This document shows positions 26,531-36,682 of a stretch of 64,000 nucleotides of DNA, piece after piece. The DNA lies in assembly GCF_004208635.1 (NCBI RefSeq), contig NZ_CP035806.1:1364001-1428000 (forward strand), in the 5' to 3' direction. Within the stretch, counting starts at the first letter, position 1, and each line of letters starts with the position of its first letter. The notes below the pieces were generated by a model. The model was not told where the DNA came from, ran no database searches, and saw nothing but the letters and a program-made list of their open reading frames with translations. This stretch comes from Leucobacter triazinivorans. GTDB lineage: Bacteria; Actinomycetota; Actinomycetes; Actinomycetales; Microbacteriaceae. The translations under genes and the position numbers were made by a program.

Positions 26531-28080
26531 CCACCCCCATCGACACCGCAGCCACCCCGGCCGGCACGACGCTCAGTCGCGCCCGTCGCTGGGCCGCCGT
26601 GGCAGTGCTCACCGCGAGCCTGCTCGTCATCACGATGGACATGACGATCCTCAACATCGCGCTGCCCGAGATGGCCGCCGAACTCCACCCCACCTCCGAT
26701 CAGCAGCTGTGGATCATCGACGTGTACTCGCTCGTGCTCGCGGGCCTGCTCGTCTCCTTCGCGGCGATCGCCGACCGCTGGGGCCGCAAGCGCATGCTGC
26801 TGCTCGGCTACTCGATCTTCGGCGCCGCGTCGCTGCTCGTGCTGTTCGCGAACAGCGCCGAGGGCGTCATCGCCATCCGGGCCCTGCTGGGCGTCGGCGG
26901 CGCCATGATCATGCCGATCACGCTGTCGCTGATCCGCGTCATCTTCACCGACCCGAAGGAGCGCGCCACCGCCCTCAGCATCTGGGCCGCGGTGTCGGGT
27001 CTCGGCGCCGCCGTGGGCCCGCTCATCGGCGGGCTGCTGCTCGAGCACTTCTCCTGGCACGCCGCGTTCCTCATCAACGTGCCCCTGATGGTGGCCGGAG
27101 TGATCGCCGGGATCGTCATCCTGCCCGAGTCGCGGGTGGCGAAGCCGGGCCGCTGGGACGCGCTGGCCGCGCTGCTCTCGCTCGTCGGCATGACCCTGCT
27201 CGTGTGGGCGATCAAGACGTTCGGCAAGGAGTCCAGCTTCCTCGTGCCCGAGGCGCTCGCCGCCTTCGCCGCCGGAGCCGCGCTGCTCGCGTGGTTCATC
27301 GTGCGCTGCATGCGCAGCAGCTCGCCCCTGCTCGAGCTGCGGCTCTTCCGCAACCGCGAGTTCTCGGCGGGGATCGTCGCGGCGCTCGGGTCGATGTTCG
27401 CCATGGCCGCCGCCCTCCTGCTCATCGCCCAGTGGATGCAGCTCGTCGACGGCGCCTCGCCCGTCGAGGCCGGCGTGCGCCTCTTCCCGATCGCCATCGC
27501 GGGCGCGGTGGCGTCGCTCTCGGCTCCCCCGCTCGCTCGACTCATCGGCGCGCGCGCCGTGCTGGCCGGCGGTGTGGGTCTCGCCGGCGTCGGCATGCTC
27601 ATCATCGCGCTGCAGCCGGGCACGCTGAGCACGCTGACCGTGCTCATCGCGCTCACGCTCGTGGGCGCGGGAACGGGATCGCTGGCCATCGGCTCGGCCA
27701 TGATCATGCACGGCTCCCCCGAGGAGAAGGCGGGTAACGCGGGCGCCCTCGAAGAGACGTCGTACGAACTGGGAGCCGTGCTCGGCGTCGCGATCCTCGG
27801 CAGCATCTCGGCGCTCATCTACCGCGCCGAGCTGATCGCCTCGGGTGCGCTCACCGGGCTCGACGCCACGCTCGCCGCGCAGGCGGAGGCGTCGCTGGGC
27901 GCCGCCGTCGCCATCTCGGCCGAGGCGCAGGCGCCCGCGCTCGCCCACGAGGCCGGCGTGGCCTTCACGCACTCGCTGCAGGCGACGGGGATCGCGGGCG
28001 GCGTCATCATGCTCGCGGTCGCGGCGCTCGTGTTCGTCATGACGCCCCGCGGCACCGACGTGTCGGGCGTCTCGCACTAG
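26527..28080 (+). CDS. MFS drug exporter, DHA2 family (14 TM)
   Basis: 517 residues, about 14 membrane helices. Motifs include MDMTILNIALPEMA in helix 1 (motif D1), ADRWGRKRMLL after helix 2 (motif A) and SGLGAAVGPLIGGLL in helix 5 (motif C of antiporters). Closest in plan to QacA/SmvA-type proton-coupled exporters of cationic drugs and biocides. Coupled to tetR by ATGA overlap. Confidence 0.93.
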   Translation: MTTPIDTAATPAGTTLSRARRWAAVAVLTASLLVITMDMTILNIALPEMAAELHPTSDQQLWIIDVYSLVLAGLLVSFAAIADRWGRKRMLLLGYSIFGAASLLVLFANSAEGVIAIRALLGVGGAMIMPITLSLIRVIFTDPKERATALSIWAAVSGLGAAVGPLIGGLLLEHFSWHAAFLINVPLMVAGVIAGIVILPESRVAKPGRWDALAALLSLVGMTLLVWAIKTFGKESSFLVPEALAAFAAGAALLAWFIVRCMRSSSPLLELRLFRNREFSAGIVAALGSMFAMAAALLLIAQWMQLVDGASPVEAGVRLFPIAIAGAVASLSAPPLARLIGARAVLAGGVGLAGVGMLIIALQPGTLSTLTVLIALTLVGAGTGSLAIGSAMIMHGSPEEKAGNAGALEETSYELGAVLGVAILGSISALIYRAELIASGALTGLDATLAAQAEASLGAAVAISAEAQAPALAHEAGVAFTHSLQATGIAGGVIMLAVAALVFVMTPRGTDVSGVSH

Positions 28081-28352
28081 GTGCGGGGTCCGCGAGCCCT
28101 CACGGGCGTCGCCGGCATCGCGGCCCTCGCAGCCCTCGCGGGCATCGCGGGCGTCGGCGGCCCCGTCCGGTGCGAGGAGCCCGCGGCCGGAGGCGGGCCG
28201 GCCGGGCGCGGCGCGCCTCGAAGGGTGGTACCCCGGTACGAGCATCGCGATACCGGGGCAGGACGCGCACGATGCCGCGGCGCACGTAGCGTGGAGGCAT
28301 CACGCAGCACCACTCCGATCCGCAGCGATCCCCAGCCGAAAGGACACCGCCC

Positions 28353-28673
28353 ATGACCGCCGCAGCCCTCACCCCCGAGACCACAACAACCACCACCACC
28401 GAGACCCGGCCCGCCGCCGAGGACGCCCGCGGCTTCGCCATCACGAGCTTCGTGCTCGGGATCGCGTCGGTGGTGAGCGGCTGGACCTTCGTCGCACCCA
28501 TCACCGGCCTGATCCTCGGCGTCATCGCCCTGCGCCGCGACACCACCGAGCGCACCCTCGCACTCTGGGGGGTCTGGCTCAACGGCGTCATGCTGGCCTT
28601 CACGGTGCTCGCGGCACTCGTGCTGCTCGCTCTCGTGGCCTTCGGCCTCTTCACGGTGCCGTTCTGGTCCTGA
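28353..28673 (+). CDS. DUF4190-type small membrane protein
   Basis: 106 residues; GAAAGGA precedes the ATG. A Thr-rich N-terminus (PETTTTTTTETRP) is followed by two membrane helices with GFAITSFVLGIASVV...LGVIALRR, the DUF4190 pattern. Function unknown. Confidence 0.8.
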   Translation: MTAAALTPETTTTTTTETRPAAEDARGFAITSFVLGIASVVSGWTFVAPITGLILGVIALRRDTTERTLALWGVWLNGVMLAFTVLAALVLLALVAFGLFTVPFWS

Positions 28674-28852
28674 TCCCGGCTGCCGCACCGCACCGGTCCT
28701 CCTGGCTCCCGCGCCGACCGCGGCCGCACCGGCGATCCCGGCGGCCGATCCCGCCCCGCCCGCCGCGCCAGCCGTGGCCGCACCGATCCTCGCGGCAACC
28801 GCACCAGGCACCCCCGCACAGGTGATCCCGGCGGCCGACCCCGCTCCGCCCG

Positions 28853-29764
28853 TTAGCCCCGCTCCGCCCGCTCCGCGGATCCCTCTCGGATCTCGGGCGG
28901 GCGCGGCGGGTAGACCCAGGTCACCATGACCACCGAGATGATCATCAGCAGGAACCAGGCGATCATCTTCTGCGGCGACACCGGCTCCCAGCCGCCCTCC
29001 TGGTGCGGGTAGAGCCATGCTCCGGCCCAGGTGCCGATATTCTCGGCGAGCCAGATGAACAGCGCCACCCCGACGAACACCAGCAGCAGCGGCACCCGCA
29101 GGGTCACCCGCCACACCCGGAAGTGCATGACGGTGCGCCACCACAGCAGCACGACGAGCACGAGCAGCACCCAGCGCAGATCCCAGATGAAGTGGTGGCT
29201 GAAGAAGTTCACGTAGATGCCCACCGCCACGAGGGTCGTGGCCCAAACGCGCGGGTACCGGTCGAAGCGCAGGCCGTGCAGCCGGTAGACGCGCACCATG
29301 TACGATCCCACGGCCGCGTACATGAATCCGCTGAAGAGCGGCACCGCGCCGATCCGCAGCACCCCCTCGGCCTCGTAGGCCCAGGATCCCACGTCGGTCT
29401 TGAAGAGCTCCATCGCCGTTCCCGTGATGTGGAACAGCACGATCACCCACAGCTCCCGTCCGCTCTCCAGCCGAAACGCGAGCATGCCGACCTGGATCAG
29501 GATCGCCGCGATGGTCAGCGCGTCGTTACGGGCGAGCGGGGCGTCGTCGGGGTACCAGAGCCGCGCCGCCACGAGCACGGCGAGCAGCAGCGCGCCGAAC
29601 ACGCACGCCCACGCCTGCTTGAGCACGAAGACCACGCACTCGATGAGCATGTGCCGCGGCCCCCTGGCCGGCTTGTCGGCGAGGATCCGGTTCGCCGCAC
29701 GGTCGATCGCGGCCTCGAGCCGCGTGAAGTCGCGACCGGGGTCGGAGGTCTCAGGAGTCACCAC
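28853..29764 (-). CDS. DUF817-family integral membrane protein
   Basis: 303 residues, about eight membrane helices. ELWVIVLFHITGTAMELFKTDVGSWAY, FSHHFIWDLRW and WLAENIGTWAGAWLYP are DUF817 signatures. No known function. Isolated; the start is set by the first ATG. Confidence 0.85.
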   Translation of the reverse strand: MVTPETSDPGRDFTRLEAAIDRAANRILADKPARGPRHMLIECVVFVLKQAWACVFGALLLAVLVAARLWYPDDAPLARNDALTIAAILIQVGMLAFRLESGRELWVIVLFHITGTAMELFKTDVGSWAYEAEGVLRIGAVPLFSGFMYAAVGSYMVRVYRLHGLRFDRYPRVWATTLVAVGIYVNFFSHHFIWDLRWVLLVLVVLLWWRTVMHFRVWRVTLRVPLLLVFVGVALFIWLAENIGTWAGAWLYPHQEGGWEPVSPQKMIAWFLLMIISVVMVTWVYPPRPPEIREGSAERAERG

Positions 29765-29812
29765 ACACCGAGGCTAGCGCGCCGCGGTTGAGCGCCCGCA
29801 CCAGCCCCCAGG

Positions 29813-29840
29813 CACCAGGCACCAGGCACCAGGCACCAGC
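29813..29840. repeat. Short tandem repeat (CACCAGG x4)
   Basis: Four 7-bp units, the last with one change, in the gap between the DUF817 gene start and the hairpin repeat. Confidence 0.85.
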
Positions 29841-29861
29841 CCGACGCTCACCGCCACCCGT

Positions 29862-29928
29862 GCAGGAGAAAACCACTCACGCAGGAGGGAAGCGGCGAAG
29901 CCGCCCTGCATGAGTGGTTTTCTCCTGC
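29862..29928. repeat. Long inverted repeat with nested hairpin
   Basis: Arms of 24 bp (29862-29885 and 29905-29928) match with one mismatch, beginning GCAGGAGAAAACCACTCAC. The 19-nt loop holds a second stem GCGGC-GAA-GCCGC. Lies 73 bp past the der stop in the direction of its transcription, so it may end der transcripts, but its length also suits a palindromic mobile repeat. Confidence 0.8.
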
Positions 29929-30000
29929 GCGAGCGCCCGGAACGGCAGCACCACGGCGAAACAGCCAGAAATGGCTGTTTCGGAGCGACGACCCCAGCTC

Positions 30001-31629
30001 CTAACGTCGCTGTCGTCGCTCACGGATGCGCATGTTGAGCACGATGGGGCTGCCCTCGAAGCCGTAGCGCTCGCGCAGGCGGCGCTGGATGAAGCGGCGG
30101 TACTGCGGGTCGAGGAAGCCCGAGGTGAAGAGCACGAACGTCGGCGGGCGGTTCTGCACCTGGGTGCCGAACAGGATGCGGGGCTGCTTGCCGCCGCGCA
30201 GCGGGTGCGGGTGCTCCTGCACGAGTTCGGCGACGAAGGCGTTGAACTTCGCCGTGGGAATGCGGGTGTCCCACGACTCGAGCGCCGTCTCGAGGGCGGG
30301 GACGAGCTTCTCGAGGTGGCGGCCCGTGCGCGCCGAGATGTTGACACGCGGCGCCCAGTCGACATGCGCGAGATCCTGGTCGATCTCCCGCTCCAGGTAC
30401 CGGCGACGGTCGTCGTCGAGCAGATCCCACTTGTTGAACGCGAGCACGAGGGCCCGGCCCGACTCGAGCACCAGGTCGATGATGCGCAGATCCTGATCGC
30501 TGATCTCCTGCGTCACGTCGATGAGCACGACCGCTACTTCGGCCTTCTCGAGCGCGGCAGCAGTGCGCAGGGACGCGTAGAAGTCGGCGCCCTTCTGCAG
30601 GTGCACGCGGCGGCGGATGCCGGCGGTGTCGACGAACGTCCACACGCGGCCGGCGATCTCGACCTGCTCGTCCACCGGGTCGCGCGTGGTGCCCGAGAGC
30701 TCGTTGACCACCACGCGCTCCTCGCCCGCGGCCTTGTTGAGCAGGCTCGACTTGCCCACGTTGGGGCGCCCGAGCAGCGCAACGCGGCGGGGGCCGAGCA
30801 GCTTGGGCTGCGCCACCGCCGACTCCTCGGGCAGCGCCTCGATCACCTGGTCGAGCAGGTCGGCCACACCCCTGCCGTGCAGCGCCGAGACGGTGTGGGG
30901 CTCGCCGAGCCCGAGCGACCACAGCTGCGCGGCCTCGGCCTCGAGCACCGCGTCGTCCACCTTGTTGGCGACGAGGAAGACCGGCTTCTTCGTGCGCCGC
31001 AGCAACTGCACCACCCGCTCGTCGGTCGCGGTGGGCCCGACGCGCGAGTCGACGACGAACATGACGACGTCGCACAGCTCGATCGCCACCTCGGCCTGCA
31101 GGGCCACCGAGGCGTCGATGCCCTTGGCATCGGGCTCCCAGCCGCCGGTGTCGACCAGGCTGAACCGGGTGCCGTTCCACTCGGCCGAGTAGGTCACCCG
31201 GTCGCGGGTGACGCCGGGCACATCCTCCACCACGGCCTCGCGGCGGCCCAGGATGCGGTTGACGAGCGCCGACTTGCCGACGTTGGGCCGGCCGACGATC
31301 GCGACTACCGGCAGCGTCTCGGCGACGGGCTCCCGGAAGCCGAGGAACTCCCCGTCCTCGCCGATGATCGCGAGGTCATCGTCCTCCAGATCGAAGGCGT
31401 CGAGGTTCGAGCGCATGGCGCGCAGGCGCTCCTCGTCGGTGACCTCGTCGCCCGCGGCGAAGTCGCCCCCCGCTGCGTCGAAGGCCGCGTCGAAGCCCTC
31501 GCCGGCCCCCGCGTCGAGGCCCGCGCCGAAGCCCTCGCCGACGATGATCTGCTCCTCGGGGACCGCCCCCGCGTCGAATACCTCCGGTCCGTCCTGTTCG
31601 GCGCCCGCGCCCGGATTCTGCTCGCTCAT
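30001..31629 (-). CDS. der: Ribosome assembly GTPase Der (EngA)
   Basis: 542 residues. Two tandem GTPase domains: first with [36 protein letters not shown]; second with [35 protein letters not shown]; then a KH-like C-terminal domain. An acidic, alanine-rich N-terminal extension of about 95 residues is typical of actinobacteria. It acts in 50S subunit maturation. ATG 31629 overlaps the cmk TGA. Confidence 0.96.
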   Translation of the reverse strand: MSEQNPGAGAEQDGPEVFDAGAVPEEQIIVGEGFGAGLDAGAGEGFDAAFDAAGGDFAAGDEVTDEERLRAMRSNLDAFDLEDDDLAIIGEDGEFLGFREPVAETLPVVAIVGRPNVGKSALVNRILGRREAVVEDVPGVTRDRVTYSAEWNGTRFSLVDTGGWEPDAKGIDASVALQAEVAIELCDVVMFVVDSRVGPTATDERVVQLLRRTKKPVFLVANKVDDAVLEAEAAQLWSLGLGEPHTVSALHGRGVADLLDQVIEALPEESAVAQPKLLGPRRVALLGRPNVGKSSLLNKAAGEERVVVNELSGTTRDPVDEQVEIAGRVWTFVDTAGIRRRVHLQKGADFYASLRTAAALEKAEVAVVLIDVTQEISDQDLRIIDLVLESGRALVLAFNKWDLLDDDRRRYLEREIDQDLAHVDWAPRVNISARTGRHLEKLVPALETALESWDTRIPTAKFNAFVAELVQEHPHPLRGGKQPRILFGTQVQNRPPTFVLFTSGFLDPQYRRFIQRRLRERYGFEGSPIVLNMRIRERRQRR

Positions 31630-32363
31630 CACTTGCCCTCTTCCGCGGCGCCCTGCACCGCTCGTACGATGTCGACCACAGCCTGCACCGACTGCTCGAA
31701 GTCCAGTTCGCTCGTGTCGACGAGCGTCACCCCGGGGGCCGGGGTCATGAAATCCACCACGAGCGCGTCCTTCGCGTCGCGCGCGGCGATGTCGGCGAGC
31801 ACCTGCTCGTGCGAGAGCCCCTCGAGCTCGCCGGCCCGGCGCTGCGCGCGCACCTCGGGCGAGGCCGTCATGAGGATGCGCACCGGCGCGTCGGGAGCGA
31901 CCACGGTGGTGATGTCGCGCCCCTCGATCACCACTCCGGGCAGCCCCGAGTCGGCGACGATCTCGCGGAACATCCGGTTGAGACGCTCGCGCACCCCGGG
32001 GTGCTTCGAGACACGGCTCACCTGCCCGCTCACCGCGTGGTCGCGGATCGCGGCGGTCACGTCGTACGTCCGGTAGCTCTGGCCGTCGTGCAGCAGCACA
32101 CCGATCCGCTGATCCCCGATCAGCGTCGAGGAGTACCGCCAGGAGTCCAGCAGCGCGAGCACCGCGGCCTCGTCGTCGAGATCGCTGCCCGTCTCGCGTG
32201 CGGCCCAGGCCAGCGCGCGGTAGGCGGCTCCCGTGTCGAGGATCCCGAAGCCGAGCCGCGCGGCCGACGCGCGCGACACACTCGACTTGCCGCTGCCCGC
32301 GGGGCCGTCGATCGCCACGAGGATCGGCGCGGCCGCGACGGTCGGCGCGTCCATCACGCGCAC
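31629..32363 (-). CDS. cmk: Cytidylate kinase
   Basis: 244 residues from a GTG preceded by AGGA at 7-nt spacing. The P-loop [13 protein letters not shown] (about residue 20), [12 protein letters not shown] and [18 protein letters not shown] match CMP/dCMP kinases. It makes CDP and dCDP for nucleic acid synthesis. The frame stays open to 32567 through a 30-bp repeat array that would add about 68 residues of [14 protein letters not shown] repeats; I regard that as non-native sequence, but translation from 32567, overlapping tyrA, is not excluded. Confidence 0.92.
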   Translation of the reverse strand: MRVMDAPTVAAAPILVAIDGPAGSGKSSVSRASAARLGFGILDTGAAYRALAWAARETGSDLDDEAAVLALLDSWRYSSTLIGDQRIGVLLHDGQSYRTYDVTAAIRDHAVSGQVSRVSKHPGVRERLNRMFREIVADSGLPGVVIEGRDITTVVAPDAPVRILMTASPEVRAQRRAGELEGLSHEQVLADIAARDAKDALVVDFMTPAPGVTLVDTSELDFEQSVQAVVDIVRAVQGAAEEGK

Positions 32364-32390
32364 GTCTGGATCCTGCGACTCGCGAGCTCG

Positions 32391-32540
32391 CGCAGGATGA
32401 CGGGAGGATTCGTCCTGCCGCGCAGGATGACGGGAGGATTTGTCCTGCCGCGCAGGATGACGGGAGGATTCGTCCTGCCCCGCAGGATGACGGGAGGATT
32501 CGTCCTGCCGCGCAGGAAGACGGGTGGGATCGCTCTGCCG
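32391..32540. repeat. Five-unit 30-bp tandem repeat (CGCAGGATGACGG family)
   Basis: Units begin at 32391, 32421, 32451, 32481 and 32511 with CGCAGGATGACGGGAGGAT; the fifth is degenerate. Each unit contains GCAGGA...TCCTGC as a hairpin. The array sits between tyrA and cmk and is in frame with cmk. It is preceded by GGATCCTGCGACTC, a flank shared with the array near 41,512. Confidence 0.9.
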
Positions 32541-32551
32541 AGCAGCTTCGT

Positions 32552-33694
32552 TCACAGCGTCCTCCATCCGCGTTCGACGAGATCGGAGACCGCGCGCTCG
32601 GCCACCTCCGGCAGCACCGCGATCTCCGCGAAACCGATCTGCGCGCCCGGCGAGTGCTCGAGGCGCAAGTCTTCCATATTAATGCCCAGTTCTCCGAGTT
32701 CGGTGAGCAGTCGCGCGAGCTCGCCCGGCCGGTCGTCGACGAGCACGTTGATCTTCGCGAAGCGCTCGGACGAGCCGTGCTTTCCCGGGATGCGCGCGAC
32801 GCCTCGATTGCCCGCGGCGAGCAGGTCGGCGATGCGCCGCTTGGCGCCCGCGTGCTCGGGATCGCGGAGCGCGTCGGCGAACGCGGCGAGGTCGGCTCCG
32901 AAGGCGTCGAGCATCTCGACCACCGGCTCCCGGTTGGCGCCGAGGATCTGCACCCACAGCTCGGGATCGCTCTCGGCGATGCGCGTCGTGTCGCGCAGTC
33001 CGGCGCCCGCCAGGCCGATCGCCTGTTCCGCGGCCGGGACCAGCCGGGCGGCGAGCAGGGACGAGACGACCTGCGGCAGGTGCGAGACGAGCCCCACCGA
33101 GCGATCGTGCTCCTCGGGGGTCATCTCCATGAGCACGCCGCCGAGGTCGAGCGCCACGGCCTCGACGAGCGAGAGCGCATCGGCGGGCGTCTCCTCGTCG
33201 CGGCAGACGATCCAGGGGCGCGCCTTGAAGAGGTCCGCCCGCGCCATGATGGCGCCGCCGCGCTCCCGACCCGCCATGGGGTGGGAGCCGACGTAGTTGG
33301 TGAGGTCGACGCCCCGCCGGGTGAGCTCGGCGAAGGGCGCGAGCTTCACACTGGCGACGTCGGTGACCACGGCGTCGGGGTAGGTGGCGAGCGCGCGCTC
33401 GATCACGTCGGCGACGACATCGGGCGGGGTGGCGACGACGACGAGCGCGGGTGCGGGGTCGTCGGCCGCACGCACCCGCCCCGCGCCGTAGTCGGCGGCG
33501 AGCGCGACGGTGGTCGGCGAGAGATCCTCGAGCGTCACCTCGACGCCCCGGCCCCGCAGGCCGAGCCCCACGCTCGCCCCGAGCAGGCCGGCGCCGATGA
33601 CGTGCACGGCCCCTCGGGTGCGTGCGGCGAGCGCGCCGCGACCGGCCTCGTTCCTGCGGGCGATCCCCGGGGTCGAGATCCTCTGCTCGTTCAT
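32552..33694 (-). CDS. tyrA: Prephenate dehydrogenase with ACT domain
   Basis: 380 residues. NAD-binding [20 protein letters not shown] (about 30-50), the catalytic-region [15 protein letters not shown] with conserved His/Arg, and a C-terminal ACT domain ([28 protein letters not shown], 308-380) for feedback by tyrosine. It converts prephenate to 4-hydroxyphenylpyruvate in tyrosine synthesis. ATG overlaps the rluB stop (ATGA). Confidence 0.94.
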   Translation of the reverse strand: MNEQRISTPGIARRNEAGRGALAARTRGAVHVIGAGLLGASVGLGLRGRGVEVTLEDLSPTTVALAADYGAGRVRAADDPAPALVVVATPPDVVADVIERALATYPDAVVTDVASVKLAPFAELTRRGVDLTNYVGSHPMAGRERGGAIMARADLFKARPWIVCRDEETPADALSLVEAVALDLGGVLMEMTPEEHDRSVGLVSHLPQVVSSLLAARLVPAAEQAIGLAGAGLRDTTRIAESDPELWVQILGANREPVVEMLDAFGADLAAFADALRDPEHAGAKRRIADLLAAGNRGVARIPGKHGSSERFAKINVLVDDRPGELARLLTELGELGINMEDLRLEHSPGAQIGFAEIAVLPEVAERAVSDLVERGWRTL

Positions 33695-34986
33695 CTACCG
33701 TTCCGTTTCCGTCCGTCGGCGCCGGGCTTGCGCGGCCCGCGCGATTCCTGCGATCGCCGTTGCTGCGACCCCCGCGACTCCTGCGATCCCCGTTGCTGCG
33801 ACCCCCTCGACTCCTGCGATCCACGGCCGGCATCCGCGCGGCCGGGCGCGCCAGCCCCGCCAGCCCCGCCGGGCCCGCCGCGACCGTGCGGATTGCCCTT
33901 GGCCGCCACGCCGCGCATGCCGCGCGCGCCCGTCCCGTCGCCAGGGCGCCCGGCGGTCACCGCTCCGCGGCCCGCCGCGCCGGTGCGCTTCGCGGCGCCT
34001 CCCGCGCGGCTCGACCCGGATCCCGCTCCAGCCCCGGATCCCGCTCCAGCTCCGGATCCCGATCCCGATCCGCGAGCCCCGCGCGAGCCCCCGCCGCGCC
34101 GACCGGACCCGCGACCGGCATCGCCGTCCTCGGCCGCCGACAGCAGCGCCCCGCGCTCGGGCGCCGACAGCTCCCGCATCTCGCCGCTGCGCAGCGTGCC
34201 GAGGTGCAGCGGACCGAACTGGCGCCGCACCAGCTCCTCGACCGGGTGCCCCACCTCGGCGAGCATGCGCCGCACGATGCGGTTGCGGCCCGAGTGCAGC
34301 GTGAGCTCGACGAGGGAGTGCGAGCTGCCCGACCCGCCCGGCAGCAGCTTTGCGCGATCGGCGTGGATCGGCCCGTCGCTCAGTTCGACGCCGTCTCTGA
34401 GGCGCTGGATCACGGCGGGCGTCACCCGGCCGCGCACCTTCGCGATGTACGTCTTGCTCACGCCGAAGCTCGGGTGCGCGAGCTTGTGCGCGAGCTCGCC
34501 GTCGTTCGTGAGGATGAGCAGCCCGCTCGTGTCGGTGTCGAGGCGGCCCACGTTGTAGAGGCGGTCGTCGATCCGGTCGGTGAACTCGCGCAGATCCGGG
34601 CGGCCGTTCTCGTCGCGCATCGTGGAGACGACGCCGCGCGGCTTGTTCAGCACGAAGTAGCGCTTCGAAACGTCCAGCTGCACCACGACGCCGTCGACGC
34701 GCACATCGTCGCGCTCGGGATCGATGCGGGATCCGAGCTCGCGCTGCACCCGGCCGTTCACGGTGACGCGGCCGCCCGCGATGAGCGCCTCGCATGCGCG
34801 GCGCGACGCGACACCGGCGTGCGCGAGCGCCTTCTGCAAGCGCACGCGACCGTCGTCCTCGGACGCGGGATCCTGCTCCCCGCGCCCCGCGGCGCCCCCC
34901 GCGGGCCACCCGAACTCGGCGAGATCGACCTCGACGTCCTCGCCGTCGACGGAGAAGGACCCGCCGAGATCATTCCCGCCGCTCAC
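33691..34986 (-). CDS. rluB: 23S rRNA pseudouridine synthase (RluB/RsuA family)
   Basis: 431 residues from GTG. S4 RNA-binding domain at 48-95 (VRLQKALAHAGVASRRACEALI), catalytic motif NVGRLDTDTSGLLILTNDG with the nucleophilic Asp, and GRNRIVRRMLAEVGHPVEEL. Residues 285-431 are low-complexity Gly/Ser/Arg/Gln (GSQESRGSQQR units), a common actinobacterial tail. Start chosen by position just after the non-coding gap to scpB. Confidence 0.93.
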   Translation of the reverse strand: MSGGNDLGGSFSVDGEDVEVDLAEFGWPAGGAAGRGEQDPASEDDGRVRLQKALAHAGVASRRACEALIAGGRVTVNGRVQRELGSRIDPERDDVRVDGVVVQLDVSKRYFVLNKPRGVVSTMRDENGRPDLREFTDRIDDRLYNVGRLDTDTSGLLILTNDGELAHKLAHPSFGVSKTYIAKVRGRVTPAVIQRLRDGVELSDGPIHADRAKLLPGGSGSSHSLVELTLHSGRNRIVRRMLAEVGHPVEELVRRQFGPLHLGTLRSGEMRELSAPERGALLSAAEDGDAGRGSGRRGGGSRGARGSGSGSGAGAGSGAGAGSGSSRAGGAAKRTGAAGRGAVTAGRPGDGTGARGMRGVAAKGNPHGRGGPGGAGGAGAPGRADAGRGSQESRGSQQRGSQESRGSQQRRSQESRGPRKPGADGRKRNGR

Positions 34987-35074
34987 GAAACGCTCCTCTC
35001 ATCGGCGCGGATACGCCTGCGCCCAGCATGCACCGCACCCCTGACACCGCCGACACGTCCGACACCGCCGCGGA

Positions 35075-35749
35075 TCACTCGTCGAATCCTTCCGTCGGCT
35101 CGTCGAGCAGCGGCGCGATCGGCGGCAGCTCCGAGACGTCGCCGATGCCGAGGTGCCCGAGCAGCGCCTCCGTCGTGCCGTAGAGGGTGGCGGTGGTCTC
35201 GGGATCCTGCCCCACCTCGGTGATGAGGCCGCGGGCCAGCAGCGTGCGCACCACGGAGTCGACGTTGACCGCGCGGATCGACGCGATCGCTCCGCGCGAG
35301 ATCGGCTGGCGGTAGGCCACCACGGCGAGCGTCTCGAGCGCCGCCTGCGACAGCTTGGCCGGCGTCTGCTGCTGCACGAAGTCGGCCACCACCGGGTCGA
35401 GGCTCTCGCGCACGTAGAAGCGGTATCCGCCCGCGACCTCGCGCAGCTCGAAGCCGCGCGGCGATCCCGCCCCCTCCGCGCCGCCCGCCGCCTCGCCGTC
35501 GAACTCGGCGACGAGATCGCCGAGCACCGCGCGCACCTCCCGCACCGGCCGATCGGTCGCGGTGGCGAGCGCCATGGCGCTGAGCGGCTCGTCGGCCACG
35601 ATCAGCAGCGCCTCGAGCTGCTGCGCGAGCGAGTGCGCCGCGCGGGCGCGGGCCAGCTCACTCTCGGTCTCGGCCTCCGGCGCGCCGGTCTCGGCCGTCA
35701 CTGCTTCCGGCGTCTGCGTCATGTACTCCGTCGATTCAGTCATAGTCAT
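35075..35749 (-). CDS. scpB: Segregation and condensation protein B
   Basis: 224 residues with two winged helices (QQLEALLIVADEPLSAMALA and ALETLAVVAYRQPISRGAIASIRAVNVDSVVRTLLARGLI). It binds ScpA in the SMC condensin complex. The start overlaps the scpA 3' end by 14 bp; a second in-frame ATG at 35743 is equally possible. Confidence 0.94.
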   Translation of the reverse strand: MTMTESTEYMTQTPEAVTAETGAPEAETESELARARAAHSLAQQLEALLIVADEPLSAMALATATDRPVREVRAVLGDLVAEFDGEAAGGAEGAGSPRGFELREVAGGYRFYVRESLDPVVADFVQQQTPAKLSQAALETLAVVAYRQPISRGAIASIRAVNVDSVVRTLLARGLITEVGQDPETTATLYGTTEALLGHLGIGDVSELPPIAPLLDEPTEGFDE

Positions 35750-36668
35750 TGCCCAGCGTCGAGAGCTCCTCGTCCGACCAGCTCTCGCCCGTCCACTGCA
35801 CGTGCAGCTCGCCGAGGGGCTCCGCCTGCTCGAACGTCACGGCGGCCCGCCGGTAGAGCTCGAGGATCGCGAGGAACCGGGCCACGATCACGCCGCGCTC
35901 CGCGACACCCGCGATCAGCTCGCGGAAGCTGTGCGCGCCCCCGCGCCCGTCAACAGGGCGCAGCAGCGACACGACCACGGCCGCCTGCTCGCGGATCGAC
36001 ACGAGCGGGGCGTGCAGATGATCGAGCCCCACGGTGGGGATCTCCCGGGGCGCGAAGGCGAGCATCGCGATGGCGGCGAAGTCCTCGGCCGACAGCTGCC
36101 ACACGAGCTCGGGGGTGCGCTCGCGGTACCTCGCGTCGAGCGGCACCAGGCGGGGGTGCCGCGCCTCCTCCGCGGCGAGCCGCGCCTGGAACCAGGCGCT
36201 CGCCTGCTTGAACGCCCGGTACTGCAGCAGGCGGGCGAAGAGCAGGTCGCGGGCCTCGAGCAGCGCGATGTCCTCGGCGTCGACCGCTTCGCCCTGCGGC
36301 AGCAGACTGGCGATCTTGAGGTCGAGCAGCGTCGCCGCCACCACCAGGAACTCCGAGGCGCGGTCGAGCTCGACGAGACCCTGCCCCTCGAGGGAGGCGA
36401 GGTAGGCGATGAACTCATCGGTGACCAGGCTGAGGGAGACCTCGGTGATATCGAGCTCGTGCTTGCCGATGAGGCTCAGCAGCAGGTCGAAGGGCCCGTC
36501 GAACACCTCGAGCGTCACGCGGAAGTCGGACGTGCCCGTGTCGCCGGACGTGCCCGCATTGCCGGACGTGCCCGCAGCGCCGGGCCCGCCCGCAGCGCCG
36601 GGCGCACCGGAATCGCCGGAGGCGCCTGCAGCGCCCGGCTCCGTGTGCTGCGTGTCGAGCGCGACCAT
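35736..36668 (-). CDS. scpA: Segregation and condensation protein A
   Basis: 310 residues. FRVTLEVFDGPFDLLLSLIGKHELDITEVSLSLVTDEF is the SMC-neck-binding N-terminal domain; the C-terminal winged helix ends in VTFEQAEPLGELHVQW. It bridges SMC heads in chromosome condensation. The first 45 residues are Gly/Ala/Ser repeats (GTSGNAGTSGDTGTS) from a short DNA repeat. Confidence 0.94.
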   Translation of the reverse strand: MVALDTQHTEPGAAGASGDSGAPGAAGGPGAAGTSGNAGTSGDTGTSDFRVTLEVFDGPFDLLLSLIGKHELDITEVSLSLVTDEFIAYLASLEGQGLVELDRASEFLVVAATLLDLKIASLLPQGEAVDAEDIALLEARDLLFARLLQYRAFKQASAWFQARLAAEEARHPRLVPLDARYRERTPELVWQLSAEDFAAIAMLAFAPREIPTVGLDHLHAPLVSIREQAAVVVSLLRPVDGRGGAHSFRELIAGVAERGVIVARFLAILELYRRAAVTFEQAEPLGELHVQWTGESWSDEELSTLGNDYD

Positions 36669-36682
36669 GACGGTGTCGATCC

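Noticed and set aside
32391..32540. CRISPR-like array
   Set aside because: 30-bp units are contiguous and near-identical without spacers.
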